Shown here: one piece after another, positions 23,095-31,115 of the stretch
How positions within the stretch are numbered: position 1 is the stretch's first letter
Layout of the letters: each line of letters starts with the position of its first letter
Source of the DNA: CAZLHO01 sp964559455
GTDB lineage: Bacteria > Krumholzibacteriota > Krumholzibacteriia > LZORAL124-64-63
Direction of reading: 5' to 3'
DNA length: 31,772 nt
Assembly (NCBI GenBank): GCA_964559455.1
Contig: CAZLHO010000035.1
Location: forward strand, 1-31,772
Made by a program: the position numbers and the translations under genes
Notes under the pieces: model-generated
The model's database searches: none
What the model was told of the DNA's origin: nothing
What the model saw: the letters and a program-made list of their open reading frames with translations, nothing else

Positions 23095-23934
23095 ATGCAG
23101 CTGCTCGCCCGCAGGCATTCGGTGCTGCCCGGCTTCGGCCTGACGCTGGGCTTCGCCCTGCTCTACCTGTCGCTGATCGCGCTGATCCCGCTGTCGGCCC
23201 TTTTCTTCAAGTCGGCCTCGCTGGGCTGGAGCGGTTTCTGGCAGACGATCGGCGCGCCGCGGGTGGTCGCGGCCTGCCGCCTGAGCTTCGGGGCCGCCCT
23301 GGGGGGGGCGCTGCTCAACGCCGTCTTCGGCTTCGTCGTGGCCTGGACGCTGGTCCGCTACCGCTTCCCGGGCCGGCGTCTGGTCGACGCCGTCATCGAC
23401 CTGCCCTTCGCCCTGCCCACGGCGGTCTCGGGCATCGCCCTGACGACGATCTACTCGCAGCACGGCTGGATCGGACGGCTTCTGGAGCCGCTGGGGATCA
23501 AGGCCGCCTTCACGCCGCTGGGCGTGATCATCGCCCTGACCTTCATCGGCCTGCCCTTCGTCGTACGCACCCTGCAGCCGGCGCTCGAGGACCTGGAGGT
23601 CGAGCTCGAGGAGGCCGCCGCCAGCCTGGGCGCCTCGCGCCGCCAGACCTTCCTGCGGGTGATCCTGCCCACGGTGCTGCCGGCCCTGCTGACCGGCTTC
23701 GCCCTGGCCTTCGCGCGGGCGCTGGGGGAGTACGGGTCGGTGGTCTTCATCTCGGGCAACATGCCCATGCGCACCGAGATCGCGCCGCTGCTGATCGTCG
23801 CCAAGCTGGAGCAGTACGACTACGCCGGCGCCACGGCCATCGCCGTGCTGCTGCTGGTGGCCTCGTTCGCCCTGCTGTTGGCCATCAATCTGCTGCAGCG
23901 CTGGTCCGGACGGCGACACATGAGGGGGGCCTGA
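23095..23934 (+). CDS. cysT: Sulfate ABC transporter permease CysT (CysU)
   Basis: 279 aa with six hydrophobic helices. The start is 9 nt after sbp, with GGAAGG upstream. Family features include VLPGFGLTLGFALLYLSLIALIPLSALFFKSASLGWSGFW at the N-terminus, DLPFALPTAVSGIALTTIYSQHGWIG, and the cytoplasmic EAAASLGASRRQTFLRVILPTVLPALLTGFALAFARALGEYGSVVFISGNMP. The EAA loop docks on the ATPase, and GEYGSVVFISGN is typical of CysT. It forms the inner-membrane channel as a heterodimer with the product of the next gene, 1 nt downstream. Confidence 0.93.
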   Translation: MQLLARRHSVLPGFGLTLGFALLYLSLIALIPLSALFFKSASLGWSGFWQTIGAPRVVAACRLSFGAALGGALLNAVFGFVVAWTLVRYRFPGRRLVDAVIDLPFALPTAVSGIALTTIYSQHGWIGRLLEPLGIKAAFTPLGVIIALTFIGLPFVVRTLQPALEDLEVELEEAAASLGASRRQTFLRVILPTVLPALLTGFALAFARALGEYGSVVFISGNMPMRTEIAPLLIVAKLEQYDYAGATAIAVLLLVASFALLLAINLLQRWSGRRHMRGA

Positions 23935-23935
23935 A

Positions 23936-24838
23936 ATGGGTGGCGCCACGGGCATGCGGGCGCGCGACGGCGGGGGCCGTCCGCTGCGGTCGGCCGTCGC
24001 CGAGCCGCCCTGGATCCGCCGGCTGCTGCTGACGGCCACGGTGCTCTTCCTGGGGCTCTTCCTGTTCACGCCCCTGGCCGCGGTCTTCACCGAGGCCTTC
24101 CGCAAGGGCGCCGGCGCCTACCTGCACAGCTTCGGCGATCCCGCCGTGGCCTCGGCGATCCGCCTGACCCTGCTCACCGCGGCGGTGGCCGTGCCCCTGA
24201 ACCTGGTCTTCGGCCTGGCCGCGTCCTGGTCCATCGCCAAGTTCGAGTTCCGCGGCAAGAGCCTGCTGACCACCCTGATCGACCTGCCCCTGGCCGTCTC
24301 GCCGGTGATTTCGGGCCTGATCTACGTCATGCTCTTCGGGCTGCACGGCTGGATGGGGCCCTGGCTCTCGGCGCACGGGGTGCAGGTGATCTTCGCGGTG
24401 CCGGGCATCGTGCTGGCCACCGTCTTCGTCACCGTGCCCTTCGTGGCCCGCGAGCTGATCCCGCTGATGCAGGAGCAGGGCACCGAGGACGAGGAGTCCG
24501 CGCTGACCCTGGGCGCCTCGGGCTGGCAGGCCTTCCGCCGCGTGACCCTGCCCAACGTGAAGTGGGCGCTGCTCTACGGCGTGATCCTGTGCAACGCGCG
24601 GGCGATGGGGGAGTTCGGGGCCGTGTCGGTCGTGTCGGGCCACATCCGGGGCAAGACCAACACCATGCCCCTGCAGGTCGAGATCCTCTACAACGAATAC
24701 AACTTCGTGGCCGCCTTCGCGGTGGCGTCGCTGCTGGCGCTGCTGGCGCTGGTGACCCTGGCGGTCAAGTCGATCGTCGAATGGCGGTCGGGCCGGACGC
24801 CGGCGGCGCCGCCGGTCGCTGACGAGGGAGGCGAGTGA
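23936..24838 (+). CDS. cysW: Sulfate ABC transporter permease CysW
   Basis: 300 aa with six hydrophobic helices. The start is one nucleotide after the cysT stop, with GGGGGG before it; ATG five codons later is an alternative. Hallmarks are TPLAAVFTEAFRKGAGAYLHSFGDP, AASWSIAKFEFRGKSLLTTLIDLPLAVSPVISGLIYVMLFG, ESALTLGASGWQAFRRVTLPNVKWALLYGVILCNARAMGEFGAVSVVSGHIRGKTNTMPLQVEILYNEYN. The last block is close to text-book CysW. The EAA-type loop contacts CysA. The two-residue difference GEFGAVSVVSGHIRG versus GEYGSVVFISGN separates it from CysT. It partners CysT in the sulfate channel. Confidence 0.93.
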   Translation: MGGATGMRARDGGGRPLRSAVAEPPWIRRLLLTATVLFLGLFLFTPLAAVFTEAFRKGAGAYLHSFGDPAVASAIRLTLLTAAVAVPLNLVFGLAASWSIAKFEFRGKSLLTTLIDLPLAVSPVISGLIYVMLFGLHGWMGPWLSAHGVQVIFAVPGIVLATVFVTVPFVARELIPLMQEQGTEDEESALTLGASGWQAFRRVTLPNVKWALLYGVILCNARAMGEFGAVSVVSGHIRGKTNTMPLQVEILYNEYNFVAAFAVASLLALLALVTLAVKSIVEWRSGRTPAAPPVADEGGE

Positions 24839-24839
24839 C

Positions 24840-25922
24840 GTGGGCATCACGGTCGAACGGATCAGCAAGACCTACGGCGGCTTCAAGGCGCTGGACGACG
24901 TCAGCCTGGACCTGCGCGCCGGCGAGCTGACCGCCCTGCTGGGCCCCTCGGGCTCGGGCAAGACGACCCTGCTGCGCATCGTCGCGGGGCTGGAGCGTCC
25001 GGACGCCGGCAGCGGACCGGTCCGCTTCAGCGACGAGGACATGGCCGGTCGCCGGGTGCAGGAGCGCCGCGTCGGCTTCGTCTTCCAGCACTACGCGCTT
25101 TTCCGGCACATGACCGTCTTCGAGAACGTGGCCTTCGGGCTGCGCGTGCGGCCTCGCGATCGGCGGCCGTCGCGGCGGGCGATCGACGCCAAGGTCAAGG
25201 CGCTGTTGGAACTGGTGCAGCTCGAGGCGATGGCCGACCGCTATCCGGCCCAGCTCTCGGGCGGCCAGCGCCAGCGCGTGGCCTTGGCCCGGGCCCTGGC
25301 CGTCGAGCCGCGGGTGCTGTTGCTGGACGAACCCTTCGGCGCGCTGGACGCCAAGGTCCGCAAACAGCTGCGCGCCTGGCTGCGCCGTCTGCACGAGGAG
25401 ATCCAGGTCACCAGCGTCTTCGTCACCCACGACCAGGACGAGGCTCTGGAAGTGGCCGACCGCGTCGTCGTCATGAACCGGGGCGGCGTCGAGCAGGTGG
25501 GCACGCCGGTCGAGGTCTTCCATCATCCCGCCACTGAGTTCGTGATGAACTTCCTGGGCGACGTCAACGTCTTCCACGGGCGCGTCGACGAGGGCAAGGT
25601 CTCCTTCGCCTCGGTGGTGCTCGACGACCCGGCGCAGCGCGCCGTCGGGGGACCGGCCCGGGTCTTCGTCAGGCCCCACGACCTGGAGATCGACGTCGCG
25701 CCCCACCACGGGCCGAGCCTCGAGGCCGTCGTCATCCACATCCACGCCGCCGGCCCGGTCGTGAACCTGGCCCTGCACGCCGCGACCGGCGAGACGGTCA
25801 CCGCCGAGATTCCCCAGGCCCGCTACCGCGAACTGGGCATCGCCGCCGGCGACCGGGTCTTCGTGGCGCCCCGCGAGCTGCGCGTCTTCACCAACGACGA
25901 GCCGCGGGACCCTTCGGACTGA
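24840..25922 (+). CDS. cysA: Sulfate ABC transporter ATPase CysA
   Basis: 360 aa from GTG 24840, overlapping nothing but 1 nt after the cysW stop, with GGGAGG upstream. The ATPase is complete: Walker A GPSGSGKTT, Q-loop VFQHYALF, ABC signature LSGGQRQRVALARAL, Walker B VLLLDEPFGALD, and H-loop VFVTHDQDEAL. The last ~115 residues form a TOBE-type regulatory domain (FLGDVNVFHGRV...RVFVRPHDLEI...VNLALHAATGETVTAEIP), as in sulfate/molybdate importers. It couples ATP hydrolysis to sulfate import through CysT and CysW. It ends the operon; the next gene starts 123 nt later and is not obviously co-transcribed. Confidence 0.93.
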   Translation: MGITVERISKTYGGFKALDDVSLDLRAGELTALLGPSGSGKTTLLRIVAGLERPDAGSGPVRFSDEDMAGRRVQERRVGFVFQHYALFRHMTVFENVAFGLRVRPRDRRPSRRAIDAKVKALLELVQLEAMADRYPAQLSGGQRQRVALARALAVEPRVLLLDEPFGALDAKVRKQLRAWLRRLHEEIQVTSVFVTHDQDEALEVADRVVVMNRGGVEQVGTPVEVFHHPATEFVMNFLGDVNVFHGRVDEGKVSFASVVLDDPAQRAVGGPARVFVRPHDLEIDVAPHHGPSLEAVVIHIHAAGPVVNLALHAATGETVTAEIPQARYRELGIAAGDRVFVAPRELRVFTNDEPRDPSD

Positions 25923-26045
25923 GGGGCAACTCGCCCTACCATCGCGGCATTTGCCGTGCTAAGATCTTCAGGTGCCCGGCTCTCGCCCGGATCGTTCCCC
26001 ACTCGCCTGGAATAGTCCACCCGACTCGCCGGACGGGATCGTGAC

Positions 26046-26780
26046 ATGACGAGACAGGAGCCCATCCTCTGCTCCCGTTGCGAGGTGCGCCGACGCGGGA
26101 TCTTCCGCGCCCTGGAGGACGAGCACTTCCCGATGCTGGACGCCGAGAAGTCGGTGGCCCACTTCCATCCCGGCCAGGTCCTCTGCGCCGAGGGCGCTCC
26201 GGGCGGACCGGTCTACTGCGTGCACCGCGGCCTGGTCAAGCTCCTGAAGACCGGCGACCGCGGCGAGTCCCAGATCCTGCGCCTGCTCGGCCCCACCGAG
26301 ACGATCGGCGTGCGCACCCTGGTCGCCGACGACTCCTATCCGGCGACCGCGGTGGCCGCCGAGCGCACCGTGGTCTGCGTCATCCCCCGCGAGACCTTCC
26401 GGAAGCTGCTGCGGCGTTCGCAGGGGCTGAGCGGCGAGATCATGGCCCGGCTCTCGCGCGAGGTCCGGCAAGCCGAGGACAGGATGCTGGCCTTCACCCA
26501 GCGCTCGGCCCGGCGCCGGCTCGCCCACCTGCTGCTCTACATCGAGGAGCACGATCGGGAGCGGGGGGACGGCAGCATCCACCAGCTGCTGAAGCGCAAG
26601 GACCTGGCCAGGATGGTCGGCATGACGCCCGAGACCTTCTCGCGCCTGCTGCGTCAGTTCCGGGACCGGCGGCTGATCGAGGTCACGCGGCGGGAGATCC
26701 GGCTGCTGGATCGCGAGGGGGTGCGGCGCGTGGCCACCAAGGACGGGCTCTATATTGACGGGAATCAAGAATACTATTGA
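26046..26780 (+). CDS. Crp/Fnr-family regulator, FNR-like
   Basis: 244 aa. An N-terminal CSRC pair (C9, C12), then a cyclic-nucleotide-like effector domain (~30-140), a long dimer helix and a C-terminal winged helix-turn-helix (~180-240). The recognition helix has E196, S199 and R200, the ExxSR pattern of FNR that reads TTGAT. C111 in VVCVIPRETF aligns with the essential fourth FNR cysteine (C122 in E. coli FNR), but no cysteine matches FNR C29; C47 and C58 are extra. An oxygen-sensing Fe-S cluster is therefore possible but not secured. Upstream gap 25923-26045 shows no clear promoter. Confidence 0.88.
   Translation: MTRQEPILCSRCEVRRRGIFRALEDEHFPMLDAEKSVAHFHPGQVLCAEGAPGGPVYCVHRGLVKLLKTGDRGESQILRLLGPTETIGVRTLVADDSYPATAVAAERTVVCVIPRETFRKLLRRSQGLSGEIMARLSREVRQAEDRMLAFTQRSARRRLAHLLLYIEEHDRERGDGSIHQLLKRKDLARMVGMTPETFSRLLRQFRDRRLIEVTRREIRLLDREGVRRVATKDGLYIDGNQEYY
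26755..26768 (+). promoter_or_regulatory. FNR-type box
   Basis: TTGAC-GGGA-ATCAA matches the FNR consensus TTGAT-N4-ATCAA at 9 of 10 positions. It lies inside the last codons of the regulator's own gene. If the -10 at 26813 is used, its centre is about -63 from the start of the next gene's transcript, a class I activator position. Confidence 0.55.
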
Positions 26781-26789
26781 CGACCGTCA

Positions 26790-26818
26790 TTCACCGATAT
26801 TCAGCAATCAGTTAGAAT
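26790..26818 (+). promoter_or_regulatory. Candidate promoter of the secreted Cys-rich gene
   Basis: TTCACC (26790-26795) and TAGAAT (26813-26818) are 17 bp apart, 4 and 5 of 6 to consensus. Alternatively TTGACG at 26777-26782 pairs poorly with TATTCA at 26798-26803 (15-bp spacer). The region is AT-rich compared with its surroundings. Confidence 0.45.
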
Positions 26819-26845
26819 TACCTCTTCGAGTTCTCGCCTTGGGTC

Positions 26846-26924
26846 GTCCGCGCCCTCCCCGCGGCGCGGACCTTCCGGTATTGCAGATGATGGGGATGGT
26901 CGCTCGCTTCCCGTGATCGGGAGG
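26846..26924 (+). promoter_or_regulatory. Leader hairpins before the secreted Cys-rich gene
   Basis: GTCCGCGCC (26846-26854) pairs perfectly with 26863-26871, and 26907-26913 pairs with 26918-26924 over 7 bp with one G-U and a TGAT loop. No T-runs follow. A 9-codon ATG frame (26887-26916) ends in the second loop, but it has no ribosome-binding site. Function unknown. Confidence 0.4.
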
Positions 26925-26967
26925 AGAGCGCCGGGTGCATGGTTTTCAACCTGAGGGAGACGCAATC

Positions 26968-27678
26968 ATGAAGAAACTGCTCATGATCCCGGCGGTGATC
27001 GCCGTCATGATCCTGGCCGGCGTCGCCGCGGCCCAGTGCCCGCATACGATGGGCTACTGGTCGACGCAGGACGGGACGATGCTCGGCGGCCGCGTCTCGG
27101 AGGCCTGGTGCGACCTGGCGACTCCGGGCGCCGGCGAGACGGGCAACACCGAGAACGCGCAATCCTGGGACGGCGCTGATCTGGGCACGCAGTGGAAGGC
27201 CTGGGGCATGGCCATCGACGCCGTCGGGCCGACGCTGATCGCGGACAACGTGATCGGCGGCAACGGCACCCGCACCTGGCGCACCAGCTACGTGGGCGGC
27301 CAGTTCTGGCTCTCGGCCGCCAACACCTGGGGCGACGGGGTGAACGACCTCTACGGCGACCTGACCAGCTACAACGTCGTTGCGACGAAGACCTACATCG
27401 GCGGCAACCTCGTGGGCGCGTCGGCGAACGTCGACTTCACCGGCAATTTCCCCGACTGCCCGGCCGCGAACGGCTGCGAGATCCGCTTCGCGATCGCCAA
27501 CGCCCTCTTCGTCTGGGCCAGCGGCTTCCCCACGGGGATGCCCGCCGACTACCCGCCCTTCCTCTGCGACGCCAACGCGGGCGAGCTCTTCGACGCCTGC
27601 TGCATCGTGATGGAGATCTACTGCGTGATCGGGACCGAGGATTCGACCTGGGGCGCGGTGAAGGGCCTGTACCGCTGA
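26968..27678 (+). CDS. Secreted Cys-rich protein of unknown function
   Basis: 236 aa from ATG 26968, with GAGGGAGA at 8 nt; the frame upstream to 26935 carries no signal. The signal peptide (KKLLMIPAVIAVMILAGVAAA) is cleaved near residue 22, leaving a mature protein that begins QCPHTMGYW. That start recalls short extracellular motifs of the GYWKNH type, but lacks KNH. The body is rich in Trp, Gly, Asn and aromatic residues (ADNVIGGNGTRTWRTSYVGGQFWLS) and has paired cysteines (DCPAANGC; DACC; EIYC) suited to disulfides, suggesting a beta-rich extracellular fold. No catalytic motif is recognisable and there is no sorting domain like the one in the next gene. The FNR-type box upstream suggests redox-linked expression. 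Confidence 0.7.
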   Translation: MKKLLMIPAVIAVMILAGVAAAQCPHTMGYWSTQDGTMLGGRVSEAWCDLATPGAGETGNTENAQSWDGADLGTQWKAWGMAIDAVGPTLIADNVIGGNGTRTWRTSYVGGQFWLSAANTWGDGVNDLYGDLTSYNVVATKTYIGGNLVGASANVDFTGNFPDCPAANGCEIRFAIANALFVWASGFPTGMPADYPPFLCDANAGELFDACCIVMEIYCVIGTEDSTWGAVKGLYR

Positions 27679-27711
27679 TCATCTCCCGAAAACCGTCGCC
27701 CGGAAACGCAG

Positions 27712-27746
27712 GGCCGGCTCCGCAGCAGCGGAGCCGGCCTCTTTTT
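27712..27746 (+). terminator. Intrinsic terminator between convergent genes
   Basis: GGCCGGCTCCGC (27712-27723) pairs perfectly over 12 bp with 27728-27739, loop AGCA, then TCTTTTT. It ends the secreted Cys-rich transcript. The other strand has no matching T-run. Confidence 0.92.
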
Positions 27747-27765
27747 CGGCGTCGTCGGCCGACGG

Positions 27766-30700
27766 TCAGCGGATCAGGGCCATCGGCAGGCTGCGCACCT
27801 CGCCGCCGGCCTCGAGCCGGCAGAAGTAGACGCCCGCGGCCGCGGCGCGGCCGGCGGCGTCCCGGCCGTCCCAACGCGCCTCGTGCGCGCCTTCCTGCTG
27901 CAAGGGCAGGTCCACGAGCACCCGCACCAGGCGTCCGGCGGCGTCGTGGATCGCCAGGCGCACCGGCACGTCGTCGGCCAGGTAGTAGTGCAGCACGGTG
28001 GCCGGGTTGAAGGGATTGGGGACGTTGGGCCGGATCGCGCAGATCCGACCGTCGGGCAGCGGGCCGCCGTCGCCGTCCCGGAAGCCGGTCGGGTCGCAGA
28101 GGCCCTGGGTGCAGGGCACGCCCAGGCCCATGAAGTTGCCGCCCATCTGCTGGCAGAGCGCCTGCGTCGTCTGCAGGCAGTAGGCGCCCGCGGGCTGGCA
28201 GCAGGCCCCATGCAGCGGGTTCTGCGGGTTCGGTTGGCCGGCGTACCAGGCGTCGAAGAGGTTCTGTTCGCGCCGGTTGTCCGCCCAGGCCACGTGGGCC
28301 GTGGCCGTGTCCACCGCCACGCCGATGTAGTCGCCGATCCAGAAGGCTCCCGGCGGCGCGGCGATGATCTGGTTGCTGACCGGGACGTTCGGCTGGAAGG
28401 CGGTAGCGCCCGGCGGCAGGGCAGCGAAGAAGGTCTCGATGTTGCGGTCCTGGGGGTCGTTGCGGCGGTCGTACCAGACGACGTCGACCGTGCCGTCGGG
28501 CTTGATGTCGCACCAGGGGTGGCTCTGGTCGCTGGCGCCGGGATCGTCGTTCACGCGCAGCGGCGGGTTCAGCCAGGTCGCCCCGCCGTCGGTGGATTCG
28601 GTGTAGAGGATGTCGCCCTCGTCGGGACCGAACATCAGCAGGTTGCCGTAGAGGTCGCCGGTGCCGTTGCGCTCGTCGCGGTAGAGGTAGCAGGCCACCG
28701 GGCCGTCTATGTGCGGGTACCACGAGTCGTTCAGGCCGGGCTGGTCGCCGACGTCGACGCGGTAGTCGGGCGTCGGCCAGGTGGCGCCGCCGTCGTTGGA
28801 GTGGTTGGCGTAGATGTCCCAGCCGCTGAAGGGCGCCGGGCCGTTGCGGTCGTCCATCCAGGTCACGTAGACGGCCGGCTGCCCGTCCGGTCCGCCCACG
28901 CAGAGCCGCGGATAGACCGAGTGGCTGGCGCCGAGGGGCGCGCCGGTGTCCACGCGGCGCTCGCCCTGCCAGACCGCGCCGCCGAAGATGGAGTAGTTGA
29001 TGTAGATGTCGTCGTTGCCGCCGGGGTTGTTGCGGTCGCTCTCGTAGACCACGTAGACGTTGCCCTGGCCGCAGGCGATCTGCGGGTAGAAGTCGCGCGC
29101 GGCGCCGGCGTCGATGCGGGTGTCGAGATTCCAGCCGGACATCGTGTAGTTGATGGCCCAGTTGAAGTGGATGTCCTCGATGCCCGTGCGGCTGTCCACC
29201 CAGGCCGCGTAGACCTCGGAGCCCTGGCAGCAGATCTTGGGCCAGAAGGCCAGCTGGGAACCGGCGGGCGCGTTGTCCAGGCGGAGGGGGGACTGCCAGG
29301 CGAGGCCGCCGTTGTACGAGACGGAGGCGTAGATCAGGCTGCCCGCGCCGTCGGGGGTCTCTTCGGCCCAGACCACGTAGATCACGTCGGAGTTCATGCT
29401 GAAGACCGAGGCCACGTCGTGGCTCATCACCCGGTTGACGTTCGGCAGCCTCACCTCGCCGGCCAGCCAATTCACGCCGCCGTCGGTCGAGACGTTGGCG
29501 TAGAGGTCGGTGCTGCCGTTGAGCTGGTCCTCGAGCCAGACAACGCAAACGTGGCCCTGGGCGGCCGAAGTGACGATGGGCTCGCGGCAGACGCGGCCGT
29601 GAGAGTCCAGCGCCAGGGCCTGGGGCAGCCAGGTGGCGCCTTCGTCCTGCGAGCCGTTGAACCAGATCAGGTGCGTGTAGTCCACGCCGGCCCACTCGTC
29701 CCAGGTCACGTAGACGTGGGTGCCGCTGGACACGAGGTTCACGTTGTTGGCGCCGTGGTGGTCCATGGCTGGCTGCGTGGACAGGATCGTCTCGGGACCG
29801 GACCAGACCGGGGCGGTCACGCTGGACAGGGGCATGCGGTTGTAGAAGACGTCCGGCGGCAGCCCCCGCGAATCGCTCCAGGCGGCGTGCAGGTAGGCGC
29901 CGCCGTAGGCCAGGTTCGAGGCGCCGCTGGTCGGCGGCAGCAGCGACAGGTCGAAGGACGAGGGCATGTCGCCGACGTCCACGCGGGCCTCGCCGGCGGG
30001 ACCGTTGTCCGGATCCGCGGCGAAGGCCACGCCGATGCGGTTCGGGTTCCCGGGGTCGACGGCCACCGACGGGTAGCTCAGGGCGAAGGTCGTGGGCTGC
30101 CCGGGCGGTCCCGTGAGGTCGGTCAGGGTCTGGGGGATGGCCCAGAAGGACAGGGCCCGCACGTCCGGCCCGAAGGTCACGCCGCCGTCGACGGAGCGGT
30201 CGACGACCAGGGTGCCCTGGTGCTGCATCCAGTAGGGGCTGTCGGTCCAGGCCGCGGTCACGCTGCCGTCGGCGCCGACGTCCAGGTCGGGCCAGAGCAC
30301 GAGGTCGCCGGCGGCGTTGTCGTTGATCGGCAACGGCGGCGACCAGGTCGCGCCCTGGTCGAGCGAGCGCGAGAAGCAGGCGTCGCTGGGGCCGTTGATC
30401 CAGCCGGTGGCCGGCAGGTCGCGCTCCCAGACCACGTAGACGTTGCCGGCGTAGGGGCTGCCGGCGGCCATGTATCCGTCGGCCTCGACCTTGGGCTTGG
30501 TCTCCCAGGGCAGCGCCCCGGCGGGACCGGCCATCAGGCTGACCGCCACCGGCGCGCCGAAGTTCTGCGCTCCGTCGCCCGAGGCGGCGACGTAGATGCC
30601 TGAGTTGAGGTTGTTCGGTGGCCAGAAGTCGAACGACGACATGCAGGCGTAGACGAAGCCGGCCCGGTCCGAGGCCACCGAGGCGTCCAGGTTGTTCGGC

Positions 30701-30993
30701 CAGACCGGCGCCATCGGGGTGGCGCTGTCGAACCAGGTCAGCCCGTAGTCGGGGCTCCAGCTGGTGCCGACGCCGTTGAAGTTGAAGGGATCCTCATCGT
30801 AGCCGACGATCAGCAGATCGGGCGCGCCTGGCTGCAGGGGAGGATGGAGGACGATGCTGGTGGTGTGCTGGTCCAGGCCCGGCGGGTCCTGGTTGACCTG
30901 GACGTTGCCCGTGGCGGCTCCGGCCGCAAGCAGGAAGGCGGCGGCCAGGACGAAGGGCAGCGCCGTTCGCAGGCCGCGGGGTCCGTTCTCCAT
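27766..30993 (-). CDS. Secreted multi-Asp-box (BNR/sialidase-like repeat) protein with FlgD-like sorting domain
   Basis: 1075 aa. The signal peptide is GLRTALPFVLAAAFLLAAGAATG. The body has at least eight S-x-D-x-G-x-T-W type Asp-boxes (SPDYGLTW, SLDQGATW, SVDGGVTF, SQDEGATW, STDGGVNW, SNDGGATW, STDGGATW), as in beta-propeller exo-sialidases and other BNR proteins, with VYVVWE/VYVTWMDDRN repeats between them. I see no clear sialidase active-site arginine triad, so hydrolysis is unproven. A Cys-rich stretch (GACCQPAGAYCLQTTQALCQQ) precedes the end. Residues 990-1075 are an 86-aa sorting domain with VPNPFNPAT, HDAAGR, WDGRDAAGR and AAGVYF, colinear with the one ending the protein at 399-2543. 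Probably surface-exposed. Confidence 0.88.
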   Translation of the reverse strand: MENGPRGLRTALPFVLAAAFLLAAGAATGNVQVNQDPPGLDQHTTSIVLHPPLQPGAPDLLIVGYDEDPFNFNGVGTSWSPDYGLTWFDSATPMAPVWPNNLDASVASDRAGFVYACMSSFDFWPPNNLNSGIYVAASGDGAQNFGAPVAVSLMAGPAGALPWETKPKVEADGYMAAGSPYAGNVYVVWERDLPATGWINGPSDACFSRSLDQGATWSPPLPINDNAAGDLVLWPDLDVGADGSVTAAWTDSPYWMQHQGTLVVDRSVDGGVTFGPDVRALSFWAIPQTLTDLTGPPGQPTTFALSYPSVAVDPGNPNRIGVAFAADPDNGPAGEARVDVGDMPSSFDLSLLPPTSGASNLAYGGAYLHAAWSDSRGLPPDVFYNRMPLSSVTAPVWSGPETILSTQPAMDHHGANNVNLVSSGTHVYVTWDEWAGVDYTHLIWFNGSQDEGATWLPQALALDSHGRVCREPIVTSAAQGHVCVVWLEDQLNGSTDLYANVSTDGGVNWLAGEVRLPNVNRVMSHDVASVFSMNSDVIYVVWAEETPDGAGSLIYASVSYNGGLAWQSPLRLDNAPAGSQLAFWPKICCQGSEVYAAWVDSRTGIEDIHFNWAINYTMSGWNLDTRIDAGAARDFYPQIACGQGNVYVVYESDRNNPGGNDDIYINYSIFGGAVWQGERRVDTGAPLGASHSVYPRLCVGGPDGQPAVYVTWMDDRNGPAPFSGWDIYANHSNDGGATWPTPDYRVDVGDQPGLNDSWYPHIDGPVACYLYRDERNGTGDLYGNLLMFGPDEGDILYTESTDGGATWLNPPLRVNDDPGASDQSHPWCDIKPDGTVDVVWYDRRNDPQDRNIETFFAALPPGATAFQPNVPVSNQIIAAPPGAFWIGDYIGVAVDTATAHVAWADNRREQNLFDAWYAGQPNPQNPLHGACCQPAGAYCLQTTQALCQQMGGNFMGLGVPCTQGLCDPTGFRDGDGGPLPDGRICAIRPNVPNPFNPATVLHYYLADDVPVRLAIHDAAGRLVRVLVDLPLQQEGAHEARWDGRDAAGRAAAAGVYFCRLEAGGEVRSLPMALIR

Positions 30994-31115
30994 GACGAGA
31001 ACTCGATTCCGGGCGACGCGTGGACGATGGGCGGCGCCATTCTAGCACCAAGCCCCGGCGCCGGGGGGATTTTTCGCTCGGGGGCCAGGCCGTCCGCGAC
31101 CTCGATTCCTCGGCA

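Noticed and set aside
21976..24105. A 709-codon frame antisense to sbp and cysT
   Set aside because: Shadow of two unmistakable sulfate transport genes.
27883..30603. A 906-codon frame antisense to the Asp-box protein
   Set aside because: Val/Ala/Gly/Arg-rich shadow; the opposite frame has a signal peptide, repeats and sorting domain.
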